Positions 43,058 through 51,711 of a DNA stretch of 61,188 bases are shown one piece after another. The notes below the pieces were generated by a model, which was given only the letters and a program-made list of their open reading frames with translations, made no database searches and was not told where the DNA came from. The position numbers and the translations under genes are program-made. This DNA comes from Amycolatopsis acidicola. GTDB lineage: Bacteria; Actinomycetota; Actinomycetes; Mycobacteriales; Pseudonocardiaceae. Position 1 is the first letter of the stretch, and the number at the start of each line of letters is the position of its first letter. Location: assembly GCF_007713735.2 (NCBI RefSeq), contig NZ_VMNW02000049.1, positions 1 to 61,188 on the forward strand, given 5' to 3'.

Positions 43058-44662
43058 TTGGTCGACGCCGGGGTGCGGCGTGCGTACACCGTGCCGGGTG
43101 ACTCGTTCCTCGAACTCCTCGACGCGATCCAGTTCGACCCCTCGATGACTCTGGTCACCGTCCGCCAGGAGTCCGCGGCCGCGTTCATGGCCGAGGCCGA
43201 GGGCAAGCTCCGCGACGTCCCGGCGATCCTGCTCGGCCCCACCGGGCCGGCGGTGATGAACCTGGCGATCGGCGTGCAGACGGCGCATCAGGACGAGACC
43301 CCGCTGATCGTGCTGCTGGCCGACCGCCCGTCGAAGAGCCTGAAACCGGACGAGGAGGAAGGCCCCGACCAACTCGGGTTGTTCCGTCCCTTCGCGAAGT
43401 GGACGGCCCGCGCCGAGACGGCGGCCGAGGTGCCCGGGTTGCTCGCCGAAGCGCTGCACGAGGTGCAGCGCGGCAGGCGCGGCCCGGCCGTGTTGTCGGT
43501 GCCGACGGACTTCTGGGTGGCGCCGTTCGACGCGGTGCTGCCGAAGCCGGACCCGCCGCCGGACCGGTCCGGCCAGCTGATCCGCTCCGCGGACGAGGTG
43601 GCGGCCCTGCTCGCCGATTCGCGCTATCCCGTGGTGATCGCGGGCAGCCGCGCCCGGCCGGCGCGCGACGAGTTGATCACCGCGGCCGACCAGCTCGGTT
43701 TCGCGGTCTACAACGCCTTCCGCCGCCAGGACGCCTTCCCCGAGAATCACGCCCGTTACGCCGGGCACCTCGGGCCCGGCATCCCGGCGCGGCAGCTGGA
43801 CGCGCTCGATCGCGCCGATCTGGTGCTGGCCATCGGCACCCGGCTCGACGAGACCACCACGCAGAACTTCCGGTACCCGTCGGCGAGCCAGACCCTGGTC
43901 ATGATCGGCACCGGGCTCACCCCGCACCGCCGCCGCGGCCTGACGTTCCGCATCGACTGCGAGATCGGCCCGTTCCTGCGCGAGCTGTGCGCGGTGGCGC
44001 AGCCGCGCACCCGGCGCAGTTCGGCGGCGAACGCCTCCACGCACACGTACATGACCCCGCCGGACACCAGCGAAAGCGTGCTGGTGCACCCGGCGGAGGT
44101 GGTCCGCGCGGTGCGGAAGGTGGCGCCGGAGGACACCGTGGTGACCAGTGACTCGAGCAGTTTCGCCGCATTCGTGCACCGTTATTGGTGTTTCACCGAA
44201 CCGCGGACGCAGCTCGGCCCGGCGGACCGGATCATCGGTTATGCCGTGCCAGCGGCGGTCGCCGCGAAACTGGCCGAGCCCAAACGCGCGGTGGTCGCGA
44301 TGGTCGGCGACGGCAGTGTGATGATGACGGGCCAGGAACTGGAAACGGCGGTGCGCTACCGGGCGCCGATCATCGTCGTGGTGATCCAGAACGGGTTGTA
44401 CGGCGATGTCGCGATCCATCAGGCGCGCACGCACGGCAGGCTCTCCGGCGTCGCGCTCAACCCGGTCGACTTCGCGTCGTGGGCGCGTTCCTTCGGCGCG
44501 GTGGGCTACACCGTCGAGTCGCCGGAGCAGCTGGAGCCCACCGTGGGCCGGGCGTTGCGCCACCAACGGCCGAGCGTGATCGACGTGCGCACCGACCCCG
44601 ACGTGATCAACCCGGACGTCCGGCTGAGCGCGCTGTTCCGTGCCGAGCACGGGGCCGACTGA
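43058..44662 (+). CDS. ThDP-dependent acetolactate synthase-like enzyme
   Basis: A protein of about 534 residues with the three-domain layout of the family: RQESAAAFMAEAEGK with the catalytic Glu, the central domain, and the ThDP site AMVGDGSVMMTGQEL near 420. The best in-frame start is TTG 43058, but protein-like codons (WTVARTAVRI) precede it and no good start exists between the stop at 43004 and here. Dropping one G from GTGG near 43027-43030 would create GTG ACC GTT. The gene may thus contain a sequencing indel or use a non-standard start. The substrate could be a 2-oxoacid; it diverges from the Fe-alcohol dehydrogenase. Confidence 0.85.
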   Translation: MVDAGVRRAYTVPGDSFLELLDAIQFDPSMTLVTVRQESAAAFMAEAEGKLRDVPAILLGPTGPAVMNLAIGVQTAHQDETPLIVLLADRPSKSLKPDEEEGPDQLGLFRPFAKWTARAETAAEVPGLLAEALHEVQRGRRGPAVLSVPTDFWVAPFDAVLPKPDPPPDRSGQLIRSADEVAALLADSRYPVVIAGSRARPARDELITAADQLGFAVYNAFRRQDAFPENHARYAGHLGPGIPARQLDALDRADLVLAIGTRLDETTTQNFRYPSASQTLVMIGTGLTPHRRRGLTFRIDCEIGPFLRELCAVAQPRTRRSSAANASTHTYMTPPDTSESVLVHPAEVVRAVRKVAPEDTVVTSDSSSFAAFVHRYWCFTEPRTQLGPADRIIGYAVPAAVAAKLAEPKRAVVAMVGDGSVMMTGQELETAVRYRAPIIVVVIQNGLYGDVAIHQARTHGRLSGVALNPVDFASWARSFGAVGYTVESPEQLEPTVGRALRHQRPSVIDVRTDPDVINPDVRLSALFRAEHGAD

Positions 44663-44785
44663 CCGTTATACGCGTGTGATATCCGCGTGTGGTTGCTGAA
44701 GCTATTCCTCGCCTTCCCGCTTGCCCTCGCGTAGTGTCTGTATTTACTCGCCATTTTCCCCGAAACATGAAATTGGTATTTTTGC

Positions 44786-45724
44786 ATGCCTGTCGAATCT
44801 CCGGTCCGCAAACCGAAGCCCATCATTTCCGGTACCAGGTCGCTGCCGGAGCACGTACTGGTGAAGGTGTTCGTGCTGCTGCCACTGGTCGCGCTCGCCG
44901 TGGCGGTGCCCTTCGCGTGGGGCTGGGGGCTGAGCTGGCTCGACATCGGACTCGGGGCGGCGTTCTTCGTGATCTCCGGGCTCGGCGTGACGGCGGGCTA
45001 CCACCGGCACTTCACGCACGGCTCGTTCAAGGCGAACCGGCCGCTGCGGATCGCGCTGGCGATCGCCGGGAACCTGTCCGCGCAGGGGCCGGCGACCACG
45101 TGGGTCGCCGACCACCGCAGGCACCACGCCTTTTCGGACCGCGTTGGCGACCCGCATTCCCCGTGGCTGTTCGGCACCGGGCCGAGGGCGCTGGCCAAGG
45201 GCTTCTGGTTCGCGCACATGGGCTGGCTGTTCGAGCGCGAGGTGACCAACGCCGAGCGCTTCGCCCCCGACCTGCTCGCCGACAAGGACGTCCGCCGGGT
45301 GGACGCGCTCTTCCCGGTCTGGGTCGCCGCCACGTTCCTGCTGCCCGCGATCATGGGCGGGCTGATCACCTGGTCCGTCTGGGGCGGCGTGACCGCGTTC
45401 TTCTGGGCCGGCCTCGTCCGGGTCGCGCTGCTGCACCACGTCACGTGGTCGGTGAACTCGATCTGCCACATGATCGGCGAACGCCCGTTCGTCAGCCGTG
45501 ACAAGGCGGCGAACTTCTGGCCGCTGGCGATCTTCTCCTTCGGCGAGTCCTGGCACAACCTGCACCACGCCGACCCCACCTGCGCGCGGCACGGCGTCAA
45601 GCGCGGGCAGATCGACATCACGGCGAGGCTGATCTGGATCTTCGAAAAAGTGGGCTGGGCCTGGCAGGTGCGCTGGCCGACCCCGGCGAGGCTGAGCAAA
45701 CTGGCGCTCGAGCCCGATCTGTGA
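44786..45724 (+). CDS. Acyl-CoA (stearoyl-type) desaturase
   Basis: The 312-residue membrane di-iron enzyme has the three His boxes HRHFTH, HRRHHAFSD and HNLHHADP plus four hydrophobic segments. It should insert a delta-9 double bond into membrane fatty acids. ATG 44786 is the first sensible start. It precedes a cold-shock gene, and both may serve cold adaptation, but a 161-base gap separates them. Confidence 0.93.
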   Translation: MPVESPVRKPKPIISGTRSLPEHVLVKVFVLLPLVALAVAVPFAWGWGLSWLDIGLGAAFFVISGLGVTAGYHRHFTHGSFKANRPLRIALAIAGNLSAQGPATTWVADHRRHHAFSDRVGDPHSPWLFGTGPRALAKGFWFAHMGWLFEREVTNAERFAPDLLADKDVRRVDALFPVWVAATFLLPAIMGGLITWSVWGGVTAFFWAGLVRVALLHHVTWSVNSICHMIGERPFVSRDKAANFWPLAIFSFGESWHNLHHADPTCARHGVKRGQIDITARLIWIFEKVGWAWQVRWPTPARLSKLALEPDL

Positions 45725-45885
45725 TGTACTGATCGTGGTCTCAGGATTTTGTGTTCGTGTTCACCCACGCTCGCAAGACTTCGCGGGCGTAGTGGTTTCC
45801 CATTCGGGAGAGCAAACCGTCTCGCGGTCGACCTGGGGTACCGAAACGGTGCCTCGTTGATTTGCAGTATATGGAGAATACTTTT

Positions 45886-46089
45886 ATGGCTCAGGGCACT
45901 GTGAAGTGGTTCAACTCCGAGAAGGGGTTCGGCTTCATCACTCCCGACAACGGTGGCGGCGACGTCTTCGTTCACTACTCCGAGATCCAGGGCAACGGCT
46001 TCCGTAGCCTCGAGGAGAACGCTCGCGTCGAGTTCGAGATCGGCCAGGGCCAGAAGGGTCCGCAGGCCACCTCGGTCAGCGTCATCTGA
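45886..46089 (+). CDS. Cold-shock domain protein
   Basis: The 67-residue OB-fold protein has both RNA-binding motifs (KGFGFI and DVFVHYSEI) and starts MAQGTVKWFNSEKGFG. ATG 45886 follows GGAG at nine bases. The 161-base upstream region without other genes is typical of a long cold-shock leader. The strong terminator at 46100 follows. A close paralogue is at 60913. Confidence 0.96.
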   Translation: MAQGTVKWFNSEKGFGFITPDNGGGDVFVHYSEIQGNGFRSLEENARVEFEIGQGQKGPQATSVSVI

Positions 46090-46099
46090 TCTAGGTCTT

Positions 46100-46140
46100 C
46101 GAAAGAGGCCCTCGTCCGTTCCGGGCGAGGGCCTCTTTCG
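46100..46140 (+). terminator. Strong hairpin terminator after cold-shock gene
   Basis: CGAAAGAGGCCCTCG and its exact complement form a 15-bp stem with an 11-base loop directly after the cold-shock gene. Confidence 0.9.
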
Positions 46141-46198
46141 TGCGTGCAACCCCTTGCAACCCTTCCGCGACGGCCGTCGCGAGGTGTCCCATTGAAGT

Positions 46199-47248
46199 GT
46201 GACCGAGCACACAGTGGGCGTCGTGGCGAACCCGGCTTCCGGCCGGGACATCCGCCGCCTCGTCGCCAAGGCTTCGGTCTTCCCGACCGCCGAGAAGGCG
46301 AACATGGTGCAGCGGATGCTCACCGCGCTCGCCACCGTCGGCGTCGGCCGGGTGCTGCTGTCCACCGATCTCGCCGGGATCTCCGCCGCTGTTCTGCGCG
46401 CTGTACGCGCGCGGCGTGACCCCTGGCCGGAGGTCGAGTTCTGCGACCAGGACCCGCTCACCGGAACAGCCCGCGACACCACGAACGCCGTCCGCCGGAT
46501 GATCGCCGCCGGTGCGGGCGCAATCGTTTGCCTCGGTGGGGACGGCACGGCGCGGGTGGCCGCGGGCGCGTGCGGGGACGTGCCGCTGCTCCCGCTTTCC
46601 ACCGGCACCAACAACGCCTTTCCGCAGTTGCGGGAGGCCACCGTTGCCGGGCTCGCCGCTGGGCTCGTGGCCACCGGAGCGGTCGACGCGACCCACCGCG
46701 CGGCGGTGCTCGAAGTCGCGGCCGGTGATCGCGTGGAGCTCGCGCTCGTCGACGTGTGCGGCTCCACCTCGCCGTACGTCGGCTCGCGTGCGTTGTGGGA
46801 GCCGGCGCTCCTGACCGAGCTGTACTGCACGTTCGCCGAGCCCGATGCGATCGGTTTGTCCAGCGTCGCCGGGCAGTTGTGCCCGTCCAGCCGTGCGACG
46901 CCGTCGGGCGTCGCGCTCACCTTCGCCCCGCCCGAGCAGGCGCGCTGGGTGGTCCGTGCGCCGATCGCGCCCGGTCTCGTCGTGCCCGTCGGCGTTGGTG
47001 AGTTCCGCAAGCTGCCGCCCGACGAGCCCGTGGAGATCGCGCCGTGCGGAGTCATCGCTGTCGACGGCGAGCGCGAGCTGGAGCTCCGCCGCGGCGAAGG
47101 CGCCACTGTCCGGCTGCGGCTCGACGGACCGCGCTGCGTAGACGTCACCGCTGCCATGACCGAAGCGGCTCAACTCGGTTTGTTCACCACAGAAAGGAAC
47201 GTCGACGATGACGGACACCTTGCGAACACGCGCCGCGCGCGGCCTTGA
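46199..47248 (+). CDS. acoX: AcoX-like ATP-NAD kinase family protein
   Basis: The 349-residue protein has the NAD-kinase-like GGDGT motif (CLGGDGTARVAAG near 115-127) and GTNNAFP downstream. Such AcoX proteins head acetoin dehydrogenase operons; their exact reaction is unsettled. GTG 46199 was chosen as the first start after the csp terminator. Its 3' end overlaps acoA by 41 bases, an unusually long overlap that supports coupling. Confidence 0.88.
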   Translation: MTEHTVGVVANPASGRDIRRLVAKASVFPTAEKANMVQRMLTALATVGVGRVLLSTDLAGISAAVLRAVRARRDPWPEVEFCDQDPLTGTARDTTNAVRRMIAAGAGAIVCLGGDGTARVAAGACGDVPLLPLSTGTNNAFPQLREATVAGLAAGLVATGAVDATHRAAVLEVAAGDRVELALVDVCGSTSPYVGSRALWEPALLTELYCTFAEPDAIGLSSVAGQLCPSSRATPSGVALTFAPPEQARWVVRAPIAPGLVVPVGVGEFRKLPPDEPVEIAPCGVIAVDGERELELRRGEGATVRLRLDGPRCVDVTAAMTEAAQLGLFTTERNVDDDGHLANTRRARP

Positions 47249-48203
47249 CGCCGACGCGCTGCTCGACGCGTACCGGATGATGCGTACCATCCGCGCCTTC
47301 GAAGAACGGGTGCACGACGAGTTCGCGACCGGCGACATCCCGGGCTTCGTGCACCTCTACGCCGGGGAGGAGGCGTCCGCGACCGGCGTGTGCATGCACC
47401 TCGACGACCGCGACTCGATCGCCAGCACGCACCGCGGGCACGGGCACTGCATCGCCAAGGGGGTGGACGTCAAGGCGATGATGGCCGAGATCTACGGCCG
47501 GAAAACCGGTTCCTGCCACGGCAAGGGCGGGTCGATGCACATCGCCGACCTGTCCAAGGGGATGCTCGGCGCGAACGGCATCGTCGGCGGCGGCCCGCCG
47601 CTGATCTGCGGCACCGCGCTCGCCGCGAAGCAGCAGGGCACGGGCGGAGTCGGCGTCGCGTTCTTCGGCGACGGAGCGAGCAACCAGGGCACGACGTGCG
47701 AAGCGCTCAACCTCGCGTCGGTGTGGCAGCTGCCCGCTGTCTTCATCGCGGAGAACAACGGCTACGCCGAAGCCACGTCCAGCACCTGGTCGGTGTCCGC
47801 GGACAACATCGCGGACCGGGCCGCCGGGTTCGGGATGCCGGGCGTGATCGTGGACGGGTTCGACTTCTTCGCCGTGTACGAGGCGGCGGGCGAGGCGATC
47901 CAGCGCGCCCGCGAGGGCGGCGGCCCGACGCTGATCGAGGTCAAGTTCACCCGGTACTTCGGGCATTTCGAGGGCGACCAGCAGACCTACCGCGCCACCG
48001 AAGTGGCCGACGCGCGCGAGAACCTGGACTGCCTCAAGCGGTTCCGCGCCCGCGTCACCGAGACCGGCCAGCTCGAAGAATCCACTTTGGACTCCGTCGA
48101 CACGCAGGTGGCCGACCTGATCGAGGCTGCCGTCACCGAGGCCAAGGCCGCGCCGAAACCCGGGCGCGCCGATCTGGAAACCGACGTCTACGTCTCGTAC
48201 TGA
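47208..48203 (+). CDS. acoA: Acetoin dehydrogenase E1 alpha subunit
   Basis: The 331-residue ThDP-binding E1 alpha subunit has the SMHIADLSKGMLGAN loop and the ThDP motif GDGASNQGTTCEALNLA near 152-168. It decarboxylates/cleaves acetoin together with AcoB. ATG 47208 follows AGAAAGGAAC and lies inside acoX. The stop is ten bases before acoB. Confidence 0.94.
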   Translation: MTDTLRTRAARGLDADALLDAYRMMRTIRAFEERVHDEFATGDIPGFVHLYAGEEASATGVCMHLDDRDSIASTHRGHGHCIAKGVDVKAMMAEIYGRKTGSCHGKGGSMHIADLSKGMLGANGIVGGGPPLICGTALAAKQQGTGGVGVAFFGDGASNQGTTCEALNLASVWQLPAVFIAENNGYAEATSSTWSVSADNIADRAAGFGMPGVIVDGFDFFAVYEAAGEAIQRAREGGGPTLIEVKFTRYFGHFEGDQQTYRATEVADARENLDCLKRFRARVTETGQLEESTLDSVDTQVADLIEAAVTEAKAAPKPGRADLETDVYVSY

Positions 48204-48213
48204 GGAGCTACCC

Positions 48214-49227
48214 ATGGCACGCACGATCAGCTACCGCGAGGCCATCAACGAGGCGCTCGCGCAGGAGATGGAACGGGACCCGGCGGTCATCGTGATGGGC
48301 GAGGACAACGCGGGCGGGGCGGGCAGCCCCGGCGAAGACGACGCGTGGGGCGGCGTTCTCGGTGTCACCAAAGGGCTTTATCACCGCTTCCCCGGCCGGG
48401 TGCTGGACACCCCGATCACCGAGTCGGCGTTCATCGGGGCCGCGATCGGCGCGGCCACCCGCGGGCTGCGGCCGGTGGCCGAGCTGATGTTCATCGACTT
48501 CCTCGGCGTCTGCTTCGACCAGATCTTCAACCAGGCGGCCAAGTTCCGCTACATGTTCGGCGGCAACGCGCAGACCCCGGTCGTCATCCGCACGATGTAC
48601 GGCGCCGGGCTGCGGGCGGCGGCCCAGCATTCGCAGGCGCTGTACCCGATTTTCACGCACATCCCCGGGCTGAAGGTGGTCGTCCCGTCCAGCCCGTACG
48701 AGGCGAAGGGCCTGCTCACCCAGTCGATCCGCGACGACGACCCGGTGATCTTCTGCGAGCACAAGGCGTTGTACGACTCCAGCGGCGAGGTGCCCGAAGA
48801 CAGCTACACGATCCCCTTCGGCGAAGCCAACATCGTGCGCGACGGGGACGACGTGACGATCGTGGCCATCGGCCGGATGGTGTCGGTGGCTGAGGCCGCG
48901 GCCGCGGAGCTGGCCGGTTCCGGGATCGAGGCCGAGGTCATCGACCCGCGCACGACCAGCCCGCTCGACACCGAGACGATCCTGGAGAGCGTCGAGAACA
49001 CCGGCAGGCTGGTGGTCGTCGACGAGGCGACCCCGCGCTGCAACCTCGCCACGGACATCTCCGCGCTGGTGGCGAAGGAGGCGTTCGGGTCGCTGCGCGC
49101 GCCGATCGAGATGGTCACCGCGCCGCACACCCCCGTGCCGTTCTCGGACGCGCTCGAGGACCTCTACATCCCGGACGCGCAGCGGGTCGTCAACGCCGCC
49201 AAGGCGGTGGCCGGGTGGACGCGATGA
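48214..49227 (+). CDS. acoB: Acetoin dehydrogenase E1 beta subunit
   Basis: The 337-residue transketolase-type beta subunit begins with SYREAINEALAQEM and carries DTPITESAFIGAAIGAA and KVVVPSSPYEAKGLL. It pairs with AcoA in the E1 heterotetramer. ATG 48214 has AGGAG upstream. The stop overlaps the acoC start. Confidence 0.95.
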   Translation: MARTISYREAINEALAQEMERDPAVIVMGEDNAGGAGSPGEDDAWGGVLGVTKGLYHRFPGRVLDTPITESAFIGAAIGAATRGLRPVAELMFIDFLGVCFDQIFNQAAKFRYMFGGNAQTPVVIRTMYGAGLRAAAQHSQALYPIFTHIPGLKVVVPSSPYEAKGLLTQSIRDDDPVIFCEHKALYDSSGEVPEDSYTIPFGEANIVRDGDDVTIVAIGRMVSVAEAAAAELAGSGIEAEVIDPRTTSPLDTETILESVENTGRLVVVDEATPRCNLATDISALVAKEAFGSLRAPIEMVTAPHTPVPFSDALEDLYIPDAQRVVNAAKAVAGWTR

Positions 49228-50309
49228 TCGCCAAGGTCGCGATGCCCAAATGGGGGCTGTCCATGGCGAGCGGCAAGGTCACCGAGTGGATCGCGCACGA
49301 GGGCGACGAGATCGCCGACGGCGACGAGCTGGCCGACATCGACACCGACAAGATCACCGGCACGTTGGAGGCTTCCGACGAGGGCGTGCTGCGCCGGGTG
49401 ATCGCGCAGGTCGGCGAGGACGTGCCGGTCGGCGGGACGATCGCGCTCATCGCGTCGGCGGACGTGACCGACGCGGAGATCGACGAAGCGGCCCGCCAAG
49501 CCCGCGAAGAGCTGGACTCGGGCGCGGTCGCCGAGGTCGCCGGCCCGCTCACGGGGACGGTGCAGGTGGACGGGCGCACGATCTCGTTCGCCACGCTCGG
49601 CGAAGGCGAGGAGCACGTCGTGCTGATCCACGGCTACGGCGGCGACAAGAACTCCTGGCTGTTCGTGCAGGAACCGCTTTCCGAGACGCGGACCGTGCAC
49701 GCGCTGGACCTGCCAGGGCACGGCGAGTCGACGAAGGACGTCGGCGACGGTTCCCTCGACACCCTGGCCGGCGCGGTACTGGGTTTCCTTGCCGCGCAAG
49801 GGATCGAGCGGGCTCACCTCGTCGGGCACTCGCTCGGCGGGGCGGTGGCCGTCGCCGTGGCGGCGCGCGAGCCGGGCCGGGTGGAGTCGCTGACGCTGGT
49901 GGCGCCGGCCGGGTTCGGCGACGAGGTCAATGCGGACTACCTGCGCGGGTTCGCCACCGCGTCGTCCCGGCGTGAGCTGAAACCGCACCTCGCAGCGCTG
50001 TTCGCCGACCCGTCGCAGGCCACCCGAAAACTGGCCGACGACCTGATGAAGTACAAACGGCTCGACGGGGTGGACAAGGTGCTCACGACCCTGCTCGACA
50101 CCCTCCTGCTGAGGCCACTGAACGTGCGGCCGCTGCTGTCCGAAGTGGACGTTCCGGTCACGTTCGTGTGGGGTGGCCAGGACGCGGTCATCCCGCCGGT
50201 CAACGCGCGTGAGCTCGCCGGGGTTCGCCTGGTGGAGGGCGCCGGGCACATGGTGCACATGGAATCCCCGGCGGCCGTTGTGGAAGCGGTGCCGCCGGTG
50301 TCACGCTGA
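49224..50309 (+). CDS. acoC: Acetoin dehydrogenase E2, lipoyl domain fused to alpha/beta hydrolase
   Basis: The 361-residue protein has an N-terminal lipoyl domain with modification site Lys43 (DTDKITG). An alpha/beta-hydrolase-type acetyltransferase domain follows (LIHGYGGDKNSWLF, nucleophile Ser203 in VGHSLGG). This is the AcoC architecture. ATG 49224 overlaps the acoB stop (ATGA), and was preferred to GTG 49215. No E3 subunit gene is in the window, so the lipoamide dehydrogenase must be shared. Confidence 0.93.
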   Translation: MIAKVAMPKWGLSMASGKVTEWIAHEGDEIADGDELADIDTDKITGTLEASDEGVLRRVIAQVGEDVPVGGTIALIASADVTDAEIDEAARQAREELDSGAVAEVAGPLTGTVQVDGRTISFATLGEGEEHVVLIHGYGGDKNSWLFVQEPLSETRTVHALDLPGHGESTKDVGDGSLDTLAGAVLGFLAAQGIERAHLVGHSLGGAVAVAVAAREPGRVESLTLVAPAGFGDEVNADYLRGFATASSRRELKPHLAALFADPSQATRKLADDLMKYKRLDGVDKVLTTLLDTLLLRPLNVRPLLSEVDVPVTFVWGGQDAVIPPVNARELAGVRLVEGAGHMVHMESPAAVVEAVPPVSR

Positions 50310-50314
50310 GGAGG

Positions 50315-51598
50315 ATGGCTCAGCACCTCGAGGCAGCGCTGCCGGTCGGGGCGGACCCCCGGCGGTACGCGCGCGCCCTCGCGAAGGTGCGCGAAGCCGC
50401 GCTGTCCGGCGAAATCTCGCCGGACAGCCCACGGCCCGTGATCGGTGCTTCGTGGCAGCGGATGCGCAGTCTCGGCGTGGATCCCGACCGCGGCGGGCAG
50501 GCCGAGCCGCTGGATCCGGCTGGCGTCGAACAACGGCGGGCGGACAGCGGGCTGGCCGGTGTGCTGCCGATCCTTCGCGACGGGCTGGTCGGGGTGGCCG
50601 AGGAAGCCGCGCACATCATGGTGGTGGTCGACCCGGAGGGTGCGGTGCTCTGGCGCGAAGGCAGCAGCACGGTCCGCCGCCGGGCCGACCGGCTCGGGTT
50701 CGTCGAAGGCGTGTGCTGGCACGAAAACGTGGTGGGCACCAACGCGATCGGCACCGCGCTCGTCGCGCGCAGGCCGATCCAGGTCTACTCGGCCGAACAC
50801 TACGTGCGCACGCACCATGCGTGGACCTGCGCCGCCGCGCCCCTGCGAGACCCGCGCGACGGTCACCTGCTCGGCGTAGTCGACCTTTCCGGACCGGCAC
50901 AGACAGTGCACGCGACTACCCTCGCGCTCGTCGATGCGGTCGCCCGGCTGACGGAATCCAAGCTACGCAACGACCATCTCGCCGAACTGGAGCGCCTGCG
51001 CGCGTCCGCGCTGCCGACGCTGGCGAAGCTGAGCGGACGTGCCGTGGTCGCGGACGGGCACGGCTGGGTCGCCGCCACCACCGGGCTCGCGCCGGTGGAT
51101 CGCATCGCGCTGCCCGCGCACTGCGCGCCCGGCCAGGTGTGGCTGCCCGCGTTCGGGAGCTGCGTGCTCGAACCGGTGCCCGGCGGCTGGCTGGTCCGGC
51201 TCGCCGGTGAGGACGGCGTGCCGACACGCGTCGAACTGGACCTGAGCAAATCGGACTCGACACTCACCATCGCCGGTACGGCCGGTTCCTGGACCCACAC
51301 GCTCAGTCCCCGCCACGCCGAAATGCTCTACCTGATCAGCCTTTTCCCCGAGGGGCGTTCGGCGGCCGAGCTCGCCGCCGACCTGTTCGGCGACCCCGCG
51401 CGCACTGTCACCGTGCGGGCGGAAATGTCGCGGCTACGCCGAAACTACGGTTCAGTGCTCGCGCGGCGCCCGTACCGGTTCGCCGATGGCGTGGAGGTGG
51501 TGGTGCGCGGGCCCGACGCGCCCGGGCGGGTACTGCCTTTTTCCACCGCGCCGGGGATCGTGACTCGACGCGGCAACCGGTCAGCCACATATCAATAA
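50315..51598 (+). CDS. acoR: AcoR-like GAF-domain regulator without AAA+ module
   Basis: The 427-residue regulator has an N-terminal AcoR signature (VIGASWQRMRSLGVDP), a GAF domain (about 80-220, with GVCWHENVVGTNAIGTALV) and a C-terminal HTH-like region (AELAADLFGDPARTVTVRAEM). The central sigma-54 activator domain of the Gram-negative AcoR is absent, as expected in actinobacteria. It is the last aco gene, five bases after acoC. The ribosome site AGGAGG directly touches ATG 50315 with no spacer, so the start may be inefficient or misassigned. Confidence 0.88.
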   Translation: MAQHLEAALPVGADPRRYARALAKVREAALSGEISPDSPRPVIGASWQRMRSLGVDPDRGGQAEPLDPAGVEQRRADSGLAGVLPILRDGLVGVAEEAAHIMVVVDPEGAVLWREGSSTVRRRADRLGFVEGVCWHENVVGTNAIGTALVARRPIQVYSAEHYVRTHHAWTCAAAPLRDPRDGHLLGVVDLSGPAQTVHATTLALVDAVARLTESKLRNDHLAELERLRASALPTLAKLSGRAVVADGHGWVAATTGLAPVDRIALPAHCAPGQVWLPAFGSCVLEPVPGGWLVRLAGEDGVPTRVELDLSKSDSTLTIAGTAGSWTHTLSPRHAEMLYLISLFPEGRSAAELAADLFGDPARTVTVRAEMSRLRRNYGSVLARRPYRFADGVEVVVRGPDAPGRVLPFSTAPGIVTRRGNRSATYQ

Positions 51599-51711
51599 CG
51601 CCCCGCGTCCGCAGGGTGTGAATCTCCGCGACCCGGCGGAGTCGATGGCGACGGCCACGGCGACTCGGATACCTTCATGCCGGTGGTAGAACCGGGCGAG
51701 GGGTGGAATTG

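Noticed and set aside
42998..44650. 550-codon minus-strand frame opposite the ThDP enzyme
   Set aside because: His/Arg/Asp-rich shadow sequence; the ThDP motifs on the plus strand are conclusive.
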